This document shows, in pieces, positions 9,262 to 18,123 of a stretch of DNA of 64,000 bases (the stretch's first letter is position 1; the number at the start of each line of letters is the position of its first letter). Where the stretch lies: assembly GCF_003725995.1 (NCBI RefSeq), contig NZ_QIBX01000016.1, forward strand, positions 1 through 64,000, given 5' to 3'. The stretch comes from Slackia equolifaciens (GTDB lineage Bacteria > Actinomycetota > Coriobacteriia > Coriobacteriales > Eggerthellaceae). The notes below the pieces were generated by a model. The model worked only from the letters and a program-made list of their open reading frames with translations, did not search any database and was not told the origin of the DNA. A program made the translations under genes and the position numbers.

Positions 9262-10532
9262 CGCTTTGATGCTCGGCGCGTTTCGCAGCGCGCGAGGGCC
9301 GCCTGGCACAAGGCGGCAAACAGGGGGCGACCGTTTTCCATGTATTCCGGATGCCATTGCACGCCCAGGAAGAATGCCGCATTCGGATCTTCTGCGCCTT
9401 CCACCAGGGCGCCGCAGTATGCCGATGCGGTGAGCGAAGGGGATAGGTAATCAATTGCCTGGTGGTGCATAGAGTTGACGGGAATCGAGAAGTCATGGCT
9501 TTCGTTGTTTGCAACCGCACGGCCAGACATGATGTCGTGCAGCTTCGTGTCGCCTTTGATGCGCACGAGATGCGAGGGCGAGGTGTACGGCTTGGGCTGG
9601 CTGTGCTCGGCAAACAGGCGCATATGGGAGGGGGCGGCGTTTTCGGCGGAAGCGTGTGCGCCGATTGCCTCGCCCAGGTTTGTGTCTTCGATATGCTGAA
9701 CGAGCGTGCCGCCTAGCGCCACGTTCATTATTTGCAGGCCACGGCATATTCCTAGCGTGGGAAGGCCGGTCTTGCGGGCTTCCTGCACGAGGGAGATTTC
9801 GAATCTGTCGCGCTGGGGCTGCACATCTTTGAGTTCGGGGTGATGCTCTTCTTGCCCGTATTCCGTCGGGTCTATGTCGCCGCCGCCGGAAAGGATCAGC
9901 CCGTCGAGCGCGTTGCACATGGCGGATGCGTATTCGGGCGAATCTTCTATCGACGGCACCATTAACGGGATGCCGCCTGCCGCCCATACGGCAGATTGAT
10001 ACTCATGGTTGGTTGAGCACAGGTTGGTGTCGAAGTTTATATCGGTGGTAATGCCTATGATGGGACGACGGCAGAGGTCATGCGATGCGGGCTGCGGTTG
10101 CTCTGCGGGCATCGTCATGGGCAGGGGTTTGCATTCCGCGAAATCGGGGCACGTTTTGCAATCGGCGCCTACTTCGGGGCAAATCATGCCCCAGGGTATT
10201 TCTTCGCATCCTATGGAGCGGTAGAAGGGGACAGCGCTTCCCCGAGCAACGAACCTGAGCTCGCCATACGTTTTGCGGGCCGCTTCCATCAAGGAGGATC
10301 CCACGCCTTGGCCCTTCGCCTCATCGGCAGTGACAATCGGGTTTACGTACGCCACGCTGTCGAATATTCGAATTCTGCAAAACCCCGCGATCTTGCCGTT
10401 CTCGAAATGCGCCACAAGGGTGGTGTCAAACCCCTCGAGAACTCCCATATCGGCAGATTTGCCCAGTTCGACAAGCACTGGTGTGTCAGAGGGCTGAGCT
10501 GGTCTAATAAAGATGGGAAAACGCGAATTCAC
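9258..10532 (-). CDS. GNAT acetyltransferase fused to class I glutaminase (C26)
   Basis: This 424-residue fusion has an N-terminal GNAT domain (about 1-130) with the acetyl-CoA loop DEAKGQGVGSSLM and a cysteine cluster (CPEVGADCKTCPDFAEC). A C-terminal peptidase C26 domain of the PuuD type has its nucleophile in GICRGLQIMN and catalytic His/Glu in GVQWHPEYM. C26 enzymes hydrolyse gamma-glutamyl amides. The start is GTG 10532 with TGGAG upstream. The stop overlaps the start of the ATP-grasp ligase, so the two are co-translated. The domain fusion is read directly; the pathway is not. In the 10533-10853 gap upstream I see the antiporter terminator and a possible weak -10 (TATGAT) on this strand, nothing else. 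Confidence 0.82.
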   Translation of the reverse strand: MNSRFPIFIRPAQPSDTPVLVELGKSADMGVLEGFDTTLVAHFENGKIAGFCRIRIFDSVAYVNPIVTADEAKGQGVGSSLMEAARKTYGELRFVARGSAVPFYRSIGCEEIPWGMICPEVGADCKTCPDFAECKPLPMTMPAEQPQPASHDLCRRPIIGITTDINFDTNLCSTNHEYQSAVWAAGGIPLMVPSIEDSPEYASAMCNALDGLILSGGGDIDPTEYGQEEHHPELKDVQPQRDRFEISLVQEARKTGLPTLGICRGLQIMNVALGGTLVQHIEDTNLGEAIGAHASAENAAPSHMRLFAEHSQPKPYTSPSHLVRIKGDTKLHDIMSGRAVANNESHDFSIPVNSMHHQAIDYLSPSLTASAYCGALVEGAEDPNAAFFLGVQWHPEYMENGRPLFAALCQAALARCETRRASKR

Positions 10533-10784
10533 GACGCTCCAATCATGGTTGACATTGTGCTTTTGGAGGATGCATCTATGCCGAGGGGCATGTGTGGCGG
10601 CCGGTCAGCGAGCATGCCGGTTGAGCCTTGGAGAACGGCGCGTGTCAACCGTGGCGTTGGTGCGCGGGACGCTCCGTGCATGCGTCGCATCGCCGTCGGC
10701 TATCCCCTTTCTTATCATAGAGCAAGCAAAATTCATGCCATTAAGGCGAAATTGACAAAGCGCCGCATCGCGCCCTGCCGGATT

Positions 10785-10822
10785 CAAAACGATGGCCCGC
10801 CATCGGAGGCGATGGCGGGCCA
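10785..10822 (-). terminator. Terminator of the NhaC-type antiporter gene
   Basis: Bases 10793-10804 and 10811-10822 form a perfect 12-bp stem (TGGCCCGCCATC) around a six-base loop. Read on the minus strand it is followed by ATCGTTTTG, so it probably ends the antiporter transcript. Confidence 0.7.
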
Positions 10823-10853
10823 CGGTGCATCAAGGCGCTGTTTTATGCGAATC

Positions 10854-12407
10854 CTACTTCTCGGCGAGCCTTTCCACGCTGGTGTGCTCTGCACGTGGGA
10901 TTCCCTTCACGCTCGTGCCAATGGTCTTTCTCAGCACCAGGAGCGTGCCTATGGTAAGCAGGATACCCAGCGGCAGGCAGATGAAGGCATTCTGCACGAA
11001 GCCGGCGATCAGGAACATCACGAACGAGATGCAGCACAGCGTGAGCACGTAGGGCAGCTGCGTAGACACGTGATTCACGTGCAGCATACTCGCTCCCGCC
11101 GACGACATAACTGTGGTGTCCGAGATGGGCGAGCAGTGGTCGCCCGCAACGGCGCCTGCCAGAACGGCGGAGATGGCGATGATGCGCAGCGAGGGGTCGT
11201 CCGCGAAGATCGGGATGATGATGGGCAGCAGGATGCCGAAGGTACCCCAGCTCGTGCCGGTGGAGAAGCCCAGGCCCAGCGCAACCAGGAAGATCACGGC
11301 GGGCAGCAGGTTGAACAGTGCCGGTGCGGCGCCTTCCACCAGGCCGGCGACAAACACGTCGGCGCCCAGCAGGCTGGTCATGTTCTTCAGCGACAGGGCC
11401 ATGGTGAGCACCAGGATGGCGGGAACCATGGCGTTGAAGCCGGAAACGAACGAGTTGGAGGCGGTGGTCAGCGTGTGGATACGGCGCGCGATGAGGTAGA
11501 GGAACGTGAACGCCACGGCGATCAGCGAGCCCCAAGGCAGGGCGGTGAAGGCGTCGGTGTTGGCGAACGCGGCCACCACGTCGCCATTGGCGTCGCCGCC
11601 GAAGAAGCCGCCCACATACAGCATGGCGCCGATGCAGCACACGATGAGCACGAAAATAGGCAGGAGCATATCCCACAGGCTTGCCTTGGGGTTGTCGGCG
11701 ACGGGCGTCTCATCTTCGAGGTTGCCCAGCTCGCCGTCGCGCCATGCTTCCAGCTCGGCCTTGGCCATCGGGCCGTAGTCGAAGTTCAGCACGATGATGC
11801 CCACCACGAACACGATCATGAGCAGCGAGTAGAAGTTGAACGGAATGGCCTCGATGAACAGCTGGATGCCGTTCATGTTGAGGTCGGAAGCCACGCCGGA
11901 CACGGCCGCCGCCCAGGAGGAGACGGGGGCGATCATGCAGATGGGGGCTGCGGTGGAGTCGATGATGAAGGCCAGCTTGGCGCGCGAGATGTTGTGCGTG
12001 TCGGTGAGCGGGCGCATGACCGAACCCACGGTCAGGCAGTTGAAATAGTCGTCCACAAAGATCAGAACGCCCAGCACGAACGCGGCGATTTCGGTGCCTA
12101 TGCGCGACTTGACGTGCTTGCCGGCCCAGCGGCCGAAGGCCACGGCGGCACCTGCGGAGTTCACCAGCGCGACCACCATGCCCAAGAGCACCAGGAAGAT
12201 GAAGATGCCCGCGTTGTCGGCAACTGCGGGGATGAGGCCGTCGTTGATGATGGCGTCAAGCGTGCCGATGGGGTTGAGGCCCGAATACAGCAGCGCGCCC
12301 ATCAAAATGCCGACGAACAGCGAGATGTAGACCTCTTTGGTTACGAGCGCCAAGACGATGGCGACGATTGCCGGGAGCAAAGCCCAGGCGGTATTGACGA
12401 ATTCCAC
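10854..12407 (-). CDS. NhaC-family Na+/H+ antiporter
   Basis: This integral membrane protein of about 517 residues belongs to the NhaC antiporter superfamily (PF03553). About twelve hydrophobic segments are present, and the family stretch FVDDYFNCLTVGSVMRPLTD near residue 120 and ISDTTVMSSAGASMLHVNHV near residue 440 are clear. It would exchange Na+ for H+, or a related organic substrate, across the cytoplasmic membrane. The start is GTG 12407 with AAAGGA at good spacing; TTG 12413 is less likely. It appears to be a single-gene transcript ending at a strong hairpin. Specific ion or substrate cannot be deduced. Confidence 0.85.
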   Translation of the reverse strand: MEFVNTAWALLPAIVAIVLALVTKEVYISLFVGILMGALLYSGLNPIGTLDAIINDGLIPAVADNAGIFIFLVLLGMVVALVNSAGAAVAFGRWAGKHVKSRIGTEIAAFVLGVLIFVDDYFNCLTVGSVMRPLTDTHNISRAKLAFIIDSTAAPICMIAPVSSWAAAVSGVASDLNMNGIQLFIEAIPFNFYSLLMIVFVVGIIVLNFDYGPMAKAELEAWRDGELGNLEDETPVADNPKASLWDMLLPIFVLIVCCIGAMLYVGGFFGGDANGDVVAAFANTDAFTALPWGSLIAVAFTFLYLIARRIHTLTTASNSFVSGFNAMVPAILVLTMALSLKNMTSLLGADVFVAGLVEGAAPALFNLLPAVIFLVALGLGFSTGTSWGTFGILLPIIIPIFADDPSLRIIAISAVLAGAVAGDHCSPISDTTVMSSAGASMLHVNHVSTQLPYVLTLCCISFVMFLIAGFVQNAFICLPLGILLTIGTLLVLRKTIGTSVKGIPRAEHTSVERLAEK

Positions 12408-12842
12408 GCCCAATCCTTTCCGCGTTGAGCGTAGACATGGCTGAGCGCCCAATATCGGCGTTCAGCCATGGCAGCTCTCCGCATTCGCGACAGTCCGCAG
12501 CATGTTCTGCTACGGCCCAGCTATGCGCGAACGGGGCATTCGCACATCCTTCGGCGCCGGCCCCTTTCGCCCCACGCCGCCCCGGCGTCAAGCAAGGCTA
12601 CTGATGACAGGCGCGCCTCTACCAGTGGAGGAATGATAGCAGAAAACCTTAAGCGTGCCAGCAGAAAGATCGTTTTGGCAGGTAATAGCGGGTGGAGGGC
12701 GTGCGGGAGCGGTCTGCGCGCAGGGGCGGCTGCGTGCAGGCAAAAATTGTCCGAGAAAGGGAAAAGAAGTAGGGTCTGGCGGAAAGCTTCTGATTTTCCT
12801 CAAAGATCTCGCCTTGCCGTTGGCTCCGAAAATCGCGTGCCG

Positions 12843-12994
12843 AACGAAAAAGAAGGCGATATGCTGCAGTTTTTCAGCGGGATGCGAGGTATCCGGGAGT
12901 GCAATTTATCGTTCTCCCAGTTCAAAGGTATGGCCGTTTCCGATGCGCCAGACGTTCCTCCTCCAAACTGCAGCATATCGCCTTCTTTTTCGTT
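12843..12994. repeat. 30-bp perfect inverted repeat with 92-base centre
   Basis: Bases 12843-12872 and 12965-12994 are exact reverse complements over 30 bases, containing GGCGATATGCTGCAG and its complement. The 92-base centre includes GGGAG...CTCCC. It lies in the 12408-13195 gap, where I see no convincing gene; open frames on both strands read through the arms but lack ribosome sites. It could be a short non-autonomous mobile element, a structured RNA or a protein-binding element. The rest of the gap holds no recognisable feature. Confidence 0.85.
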
Positions 12995-13195
12995 GAATCG
13001 AGCCATATCGCTCATTTATGGGGTTTCGATTGCCTGAAAGCGTGGAATGCCGCGATGGGGCGGCGTTGCAGGAGGAGGTCGCAGTTGGCATGGGCGCGGT
13101 GCGAATCCGTTTCCCGGTCGGCGGTCTTGGGACGAGTTTTTTGTAACGCTGGCGGAATGCTATGATGTCAGCCTATTGCGACCAAGGGAGGAATC

Positions 13196-14209
13196 GTGAC
13201 CTGGGAGGTTCATGAGACACATGCTCGTCGCTACCCCGATGAGGGGTGGACGCTGGATGCGTGCGTGGCGGAGGATAAGGCTTGGCGCGCGGCAGACCCC
13301 GAGGGGCATCCCGCAGCAGATGGCTGGCCCATTTGGCACTATCGCTACAGCCGCCCCGACGAGGGCTCTGGCCCAGGCACATTGCCGCAAGGTCCCATTC
13401 TCGACTTTCACTGTCACTGCTGGGCGGATTCGTTCGCGCCTCGCATGCGCGCCTATTTCGAGAACTCCTTTGGCATCACGGTCTTCGACTCCGGCACGCT
13501 GGACGGTCTTGCCGAACGCCGCGCGCGCCTGGGCGTTACGCATTCGGTGGTGCTTCCCGTGCCTACCAACGAGCGCCAGGTGCCGCAGTTCAACGTGTGG
13601 CTTCAAGACCACTTGCATGATGAGGGAGTTATTCCTTTCATGGGCGTATATCCCTGGATGGATGACCCGGTGGGCGAGATTCGTCGCTGTGCCGAACTGG
13701 GATTCAAGGGGCTCAAACTCCATCCTGTCAATCAGCATTTCCGCATGTCCGATCCGCGCATGTTCCCCATTTACCGCGCCGCGATCGAAGAGGGGCTTGT
13801 GCTGTTGTTTCATACCGGCTCGGGCATAGACTACCCCACAGTGGGCCCCGATTGGGATTGCTCCACGTCCGAGATCGAGCGCTTTTTTGACAAATTCCCC
13901 TATGAACGCACGGTTCTCGCGCACTTGGGCGGCGCGATGGACTTTCATCATTTTCCCGAGATTCATCCCGAGTGGCCGGGGTATATGGATACGGCGTTCG
14001 AATTGGGGCACAAGCCAAACGAATTCATCCTTGAGGCAATTCGCTCGTTTGGGGTTGACCGTATCCTTTTTGGCACCGATTCTCCCTGGGAAGACACGGC
14101 TGATTTTCTCACGCGCATCGCACATATGGGGTTCACCGAAGAGGAGCAGCGTGCCATTTTGTACGACAACGGCGCCCGTTTGCTCGGGCTGCCTCCGCGA
14201 GCGGAATAG
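13196..14209 (+). CDS. Amidohydrolase-family metal-dependent hydrolase
   Basis: This 337-residue protein belongs to the amidohydrolase 2 family (PF04909), a TIM-barrel of hydrolases and decarboxylases. Metal-site motifs are visible: HCHCWAD near residue 72, GLKLHP near 180, the LAHLGG segment near 240, and LFGTDSPWED near 287. The start is GTG 13196, preceded by GGGAGG. It is monocistronic and converges on an AAA ATPase. The likely activity is hydrolysis or decarboxylation of a small ring or amide compound; substrate is not recognisable. An N-terminal 65-residue extension before the barrel is rich in charged and aromatic residues. Confidence 0.82.
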   Translation: MTWEVHETHARRYPDEGWTLDACVAEDKAWRAADPEGHPAADGWPIWHYRYSRPDEGSGPGTLPQGPILDFHCHCWADSFAPRMRAYFENSFGITVFDSGTLDGLAERRARLGVTHSVVLPVPTNERQVPQFNVWLQDHLHDEGVIPFMGVYPWMDDPVGEIRRCAELGFKGLKLHPVNQHFRMSDPRMFPIYRAAIEEGLVLLFHTGSGIDYPTVGPDWDCSTSEIERFFDKFPYERTVLAHLGGAMDFHHFPEIHPEWPGYMDTAFELGHKPNEFILEAIRSFGVDRILFGTDSPWEDTADFLTRIAHMGFTEEEQRAILYDNGARLLGLPPRAE

Positions 14210-14319
14210 GATTCTCGCGCGGTGTTTCCTTGCGCAAGCGGTACGGGCGCCAAGATGTTTGATGTGGCAGTCGCTGCCCAAAGGGGCTGCTTTCGAATTT
14301 CGTCAAATCGAAGAGGCCT

Positions 14320-15417
14320 CTATTCGCCCGTTTCGAGCAGGAAATCCTTGAGCATCGGCAAATCGAAATCGAGCGTGCCGCCGGCGCGTTCACCGATGAC
14401 ACCCATCTTGAGCAGGCGTCGTTTGTACGTTGATGCATAGCTGGCGGTTTTTCCCATGCGTTGGGCGATGTCGGCCAATCTGCTGCCGTGCTCATCGGGC
14501 AGCATCGCGCACGCGAACGTCTTGTCGCCTGCCGACATCTCGCGATAGGTTGCCTCAATGACCCCGCGCCTGAAATCATCCTGAGCCGCCTTGATGCCAT
14601 AGCGCGCATGTTCGAGGGTGATGGCGGGTTCATCCCCGCTTTCCATCCACATGAAGTATCCCACGAGCTGCATGAGGTATGCGAATCCGCCCGAAGCGTC
14701 CACCGCTTCGTCAAGCGCAGGCGCTTCTATCGTTTTGCCGGCGCTTCGCACCGTGGCGCCCATGGCTTGCCTGATTGCTCGGTCTTCGATGCGACCCAGG
14801 TATTGTTGGCGGGCGCGGCGCAAAAACGTGACCCGTTTGTCGTCTATGAGGTCGGTCGCGTCTACGGGCAGCCCCGCCATGACCAAGGCAACCTGGTGGT
14901 GGTCACGAATAAGCAGCTGATACGTCGAGACGAGCTGAATCAGCTCCTCTACTTCGACGCGCACTTCGTCAACCGTGATAAGCAGGCCACTTTCATGCGC
15001 TTCGATTTGGTCGAGAAGGGCCTCCATGCGCGAGCGCCAGATGCCCTCTACCGTGCGCTCAAACACCCACTCCAAGCTGAGGAGTTGCCCTATGCTCACG
15101 GCAGAAATCTTGCGTTCCGGCGAAGGATTCGTCAAACGTGCGGCAGCTTTTCCCGCTTGTTGGATGATGTCTTCCAGCATGCCTTCGGCGGCTACGGTGT
15201 TGACCGCGAGCCATCCTTTTTCTTGAGCTTCGTCGGCAATGCAAGAGAGCAGTGCGGTTTTGCCTGTGCCGCGCGGCCCAATGAGTATGGTGGAGAGGTT
15301 GGGGTTGCCTAGGCCGTCCTCGAACGCGCGTGACATTTCGGCGAGTATGCGATCGCGTCCTGCGAGAAACGGCGGGACCATTCCGAAGGTCGGGGTAAAG
15401 GGGTTGCGCGAAGCCAT
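14320..15417 (-). CDS. AAA ATPase with C-terminal winged helix
   Basis: This 365-residue protein is a stand-alone P-loop ATPase with Walker A GPRGTGKT near residue 47 and a Walker B-like GLLITVDEV near 145. The C-terminal 80 residues (ADIAQRMGKTASYASTYKRR) look like a winged helix-turn-helix. This layout is common in orphan ATPases of the Orc1/Cdc6-like and MalT-like groups; its biological role is unknown. GAGGAGGATGC before the ATG is an excellent ribosome site. It has no operon partner and converges with the amidohydrolase gene. Confidence 0.8.
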   Translation of the reverse strand: MASRNPFTPTFGMVPPFLAGRDRILAEMSRAFEDGLGNPNLSTILIGPRGTGKTALLSCIADEAQEKGWLAVNTVAAEGMLEDIIQQAGKAAARLTNPSPERKISAVSIGQLLSLEWVFERTVEGIWRSRMEALLDQIEAHESGLLITVDEVRVEVEELIQLVSTYQLLIRDHHQVALVMAGLPVDATDLIDDKRVTFLRRARQQYLGRIEDRAIRQAMGATVRSAGKTIEAPALDEAVDASGGFAYLMQLVGYFMWMESGDEPAITLEHARYGIKAAQDDFRRGVIEATYREMSAGDKTFACAMLPDEHGSRLADIAQRMGKTASYASTYKRRLLKMGVIGERAGGTLDFDLPMLKDFLLETGE

Positions 15418-15521
15418 GCATCCTCCTCTTTTGTCATTTTCGACTTTTTTTGCAAGTTTCGACCCAAGGTTCGAACTGGGGTTTCTGATTGTGCCGTGCC
15501 CTATACCGAGACGCCGCGAAC

Positions 15522-15566
15522 AATACGTTCGGCGCTGGGGAAGTTCATGGCGCCGATGAACGTATT
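15522..15566. repeat. Interrupted inverted repeat upstream of aquaporin gene
   Basis: AATACGTTC (15522-15530) pairs with GAACGTATT (15558-15566), and inside this GGCGC pairs with GCGCC. The two stacked stems make a 45-base hairpin or operator about 310 bases before the aquaporin start. Another GTTCGGCG follows at 15572. The rest of the 15418-15877 gap shows no gene. Confidence 0.6.
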
Positions 15567-15877
15567 AAACCGTTCGGCGTCATCGGTGCGGCAGGGCTCC
15601 GTTACTCATGCGGGGTGGTTCGTCAAGGCCCTTGTTGGGGCTGTGCGCTTCAAGGGCGTCTTTGCTCATGCGAGGCAGCATCCGCCTCCATTCAACTTCT
15701 TCTTGAATTGATTTGGTTTCGTTGACGAGCATTTCCTGGTCAAGCATCATTGCGCGGCATTGTTGTCTTGCCGGCGCGCGCTGGCGTTATTCAGCCCCGT
15801 TCGCAAGCAGGCTTGCACATCATGATGCGCTTCTGCATGCGAGGCGACCAGAAGCGCGCCAAAGGAAAGGATGATTC

Positions 15878-16585
15878 ATGGAACCCACCTCTATTCAGAA
15901 GTATGGTGCAGAGGCGTTTGGCACGTTTGTCCTCACCTTCTTCGGTTGCGGCAGCGCTGCCGTGGCCGGCGCCACGCTTGGCACGCTTGGCATTGCCATG
16001 GCGTTCGGCCTGTCCATCATCGCAATGGCTTTCGTCATTGGCAATGTGTCGGGCTGCCACATCAATCCCGCCGTTTCCTTCGGCCTGTTTTTGGATAAGC
16101 GCCTTTCCGCCAAAGACCTTATCGGCTACTGGGCCGCTCAGTTCATCGGCGGCATCGTAGCTGCGTTTGCGTTGGCGTTCGTCATCGTGTCTTGCGATTT
16201 GGGCGGTGTGTTGGCCACCGGCCTTGGCTGCAACGGCTTTGAAGATGCTTCTACCGTGGGTCTGAACCTGGTGGGCGCGCTGGTAGTTGAGGTTGTTCTC
16301 ACCTGCATCTTCGTGCTGGCCGTGCTAGGCTCCACCGCCGATGCCAAAACCGCTCCGTTTGCAGGCATCATCATTGGTCTTACGCTGGCATTTGTGCACA
16401 TCATGGGCGTGCCGCTGACCGGCACCTCCGTCAATCCCGCCCGCAGCTTTGGCCCGGCGCTCGCCATGGCGGTGCAGGGCGATGCGACCGCTCTTTCCCA
16501 GGTGTGGGTGTTCATCCTGGCTCCGCTCGCGGGTGCGGCGCTTGCCGCGCTGATTTTTGCCGCGTTCAAGCAGAAGCAGAAGTAG
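15878..16585 (+). CDS. Aquaporin / MIP-family channel
   Basis: This 235-residue membrane protein is a major intrinsic protein with six helices and two half-helices. Both NPA boxes are intact: GCHINPAVSFG near residue 60 and SVNPARSFGPA near 190, the latter with the selectivity-filter arginine. The sequence is closer to AqpZ water channels than to glycerol facilitators, which usually carry a longer loop and an Asp after the second NPAR. AAAGGAAAGGATG precedes the start. No glycerol kinase is nearby, which agrees with a water or small-solute role. Confidence 0.92.
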   Translation: MEPTSIQKYGAEAFGTFVLTFFGCGSAAVAGATLGTLGIAMAFGLSIIAMAFVIGNVSGCHINPAVSFGLFLDKRLSAKDLIGYWAAQFIGGIVAAFALAFVIVSCDLGGVLATGLGCNGFEDASTVGLNLVGALVVEVVLTCIFVLAVLGSTADAKTAPFAGIIIGLTLAFVHIMGVPLTGTSVNPARSFGPALAMAVQGDATALSQVWVFILAPLAGAALAALIFAAFKQKQK

Positions 16586-16617
16586 CAAGGGACGCTTTCT
16601 TAAAGAAACGCCGATGC

Positions 16618-16661
16618 GCGAGGACGGTCTGAGCAAAATGCACATGTGCGACCGTCCTCGC
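16618..16661. repeat. 12-bp perfect inverted repeat after aquaporin gene
   Basis: GCGAGGACGGTC (16618-16629) and GACCGTCCTCGC (16650-16661) form a perfect 12-bp stem with a 20-base centre, 33 bases past the aquaporin stop. There is no U-run on either side. It may mark the 3' end of convergent transcripts, or be an operator. The rest of the 16586-16843 gap is empty. Confidence 0.6.
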
Positions 16662-16843
16662 CGCTCGCACATGATGCGGGGTTGCTCGGTGATGCCTCTT
16701 GGATGAGGTCGCGCGTCCCCGGCCTTGTCTTTGCAGTTCGGGCAGACTGCGAGGGGCACGATAATGCTGCGCGACCCCGCTGCTTATCCGCGCGATAGGA
16801 ATCCGCTGGGGCAACAGGTCGCTCGAAGCGCTCGCCGCCCCCT

Positions 16844-18067
16844 CTACCCGCGCGGCGGGAATCCGTCGAAGTAGTCGCGGAATTCAACATGATGTCTACT
16901 GGTGGGGCATAGGTACCGGTGCGCCGCCAGGAAATACTCATCGGTCATTGCGGCCAGGTAGTCCACTACGATTTGATGCGGTTCCTCTTTGCGGTAGGAT
17001 CGCGTGTCGTCGTAGAATCCGCGTTGCCGCTCGATACGCTCAATGTGATGCTTGAACAGGGGAGAGCTCTCATCGCCCGCGCGCAAATCGGCAAGCAGGC
17101 GGTCATAGAGCTCCTCGAACATCGGGCGAATCTCGTCTTGGTAGACATTCGTCTGGTCGCCGACCAGATATATCCGTTCATAGTTCTCGGCCTTGGCGGT
17201 TTTCAGGCTTCGAAATGCATCTTCGCTCATCTGGATGCAATCCTGCATATAGCTGTGCTCCACGATGTCCACCGTGAGGTTGTTGATTATCTCGGCGTTT
17301 TGTACGCCTACCACGCCTTCGGAAAACACCTGGTCATCGCCAAGCGCTCCCGTATTCAGCGCATCTTGGCGGTCTTTGCCAACGTAGGCGATCATGTCGG
17401 AGATGCGCACCACGCATCCCTCCAGAGTGGACGGCCGAAGATGCCCTATGGCTTGCTGGTCAACGTAGCATGCCTCCATCTGGGCGTCGAACGCGTCGAA
17501 ATCATGCACGTCGCCCAGGCGGAACACCTTCTGGCTGCTCTCGCCGTTGTGGCACAGAATGCCGTCAAGCGTCTGCAGGCTCACGTTGCGCGCATAGAGG
17601 TTGTCCATCACGCGCACGCTGTGAACGTTGTGATTGAAGTATCGTCCCGTGCTTGCGTGGTACAGGTCGTTCAGGATGTGTTCGCCAGCGTGGCCGAATG
17701 GCGTGTGCCCCAGGTCATGCCCCAAGGCGATGGCTTCGGTGAGGTCGGGGTTCAGGCCCAGAAGCCGCGAAATCGTTCTCGCCGTGCGCGCCACCAATTG
17801 CACGTGCAGCCCTCGCCGGCTGATGTCATCGTTGCGCACGAAGCTGAACACCTGCGTTTTCCCGGCATAGCGGTTGTAAGGCGGCACGTTGATGATCTTA
17901 TCGATGTCGCGTTGGAACGGCGGACGATGGATGCGCGGCGACATATCTCGATGGGGATTGCGGCGCACCACGGCGCTGTCGGGCGTGGCGTAGGGATTCG
18001 TTCTGCCTTCGGCCCGATCGGCCTTCCACTGCTCGATGAACTCAGAACTGAAGTTGCTGTATGCCAT
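16844..18067 (-). CDS. dGTPase-like HD triphosphohydrolase
   Basis: This 407-residue HD-domain protein resembles deoxyguanosinetriphosphate triphosphohydrolase-like proteins. The HD motif GHDLGHTPFGHAGE near residue 117 and the upstream SPRIHRPPFQRDIDKI segment (where PHR or R-rich motifs sit in Dgt) are clear, followed by FNHNVHSVRV. The family hydrolyses dNTPs to the nucleoside and triphosphate and so trims nucleotide pools. It is monocistronic. The length is typical of the Dgt-like type 2 family. Substrate preference is not readable. Confidence 0.85.
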   Translation of the reverse strand: MAYSNFSSEFIEQWKADRAEGRTNPYATPDSAVVRRNPHRDMSPRIHRPPFQRDIDKIINVPPYNRYAGKTQVFSFVRNDDISRRGLHVQLVARTARTISRLLGLNPDLTEAIALGHDLGHTPFGHAGEHILNDLYHASTGRYFNHNVHSVRVMDNLYARNVSLQTLDGILCHNGESSQKVFRLGDVHDFDAFDAQMEACYVDQQAIGHLRPSTLEGCVVRISDMIAYVGKDRQDALNTGALGDDQVFSEGVVGVQNAEIINNLTVDIVEHSYMQDCIQMSEDAFRSLKTAKAENYERIYLVGDQTNVYQDEIRPMFEELYDRLLADLRAGDESSPLFKHHIERIERQRGFYDDTRSYRKEEPHQIVVDYLAAMTDEYFLAAHRYLCPTSRHHVEFRDYFDGFPPRG

Positions 18068-18123
18068 ATCATGCTCCTGACGTGCTGCGATGTATCTTTC
18101 GCCGTCAGTATACGCTATGCGGC

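Noticed and set aside
10080-12428. Long open frame (782 codons) on the plus strand, His/Gln/Arg-rich
   Set aside because: It lies opposite the glutaminase fusion and the NhaC gene, has no ribosome site or domain, and its composition is that of an antisense shadow in GC-rich DNA.
12468-13037. Frames on both strands reading the same peptide start (EKEGDMLQF)
   Set aside because: The shared peptide is a result of the 30-bp inverted repeat, not two genes.
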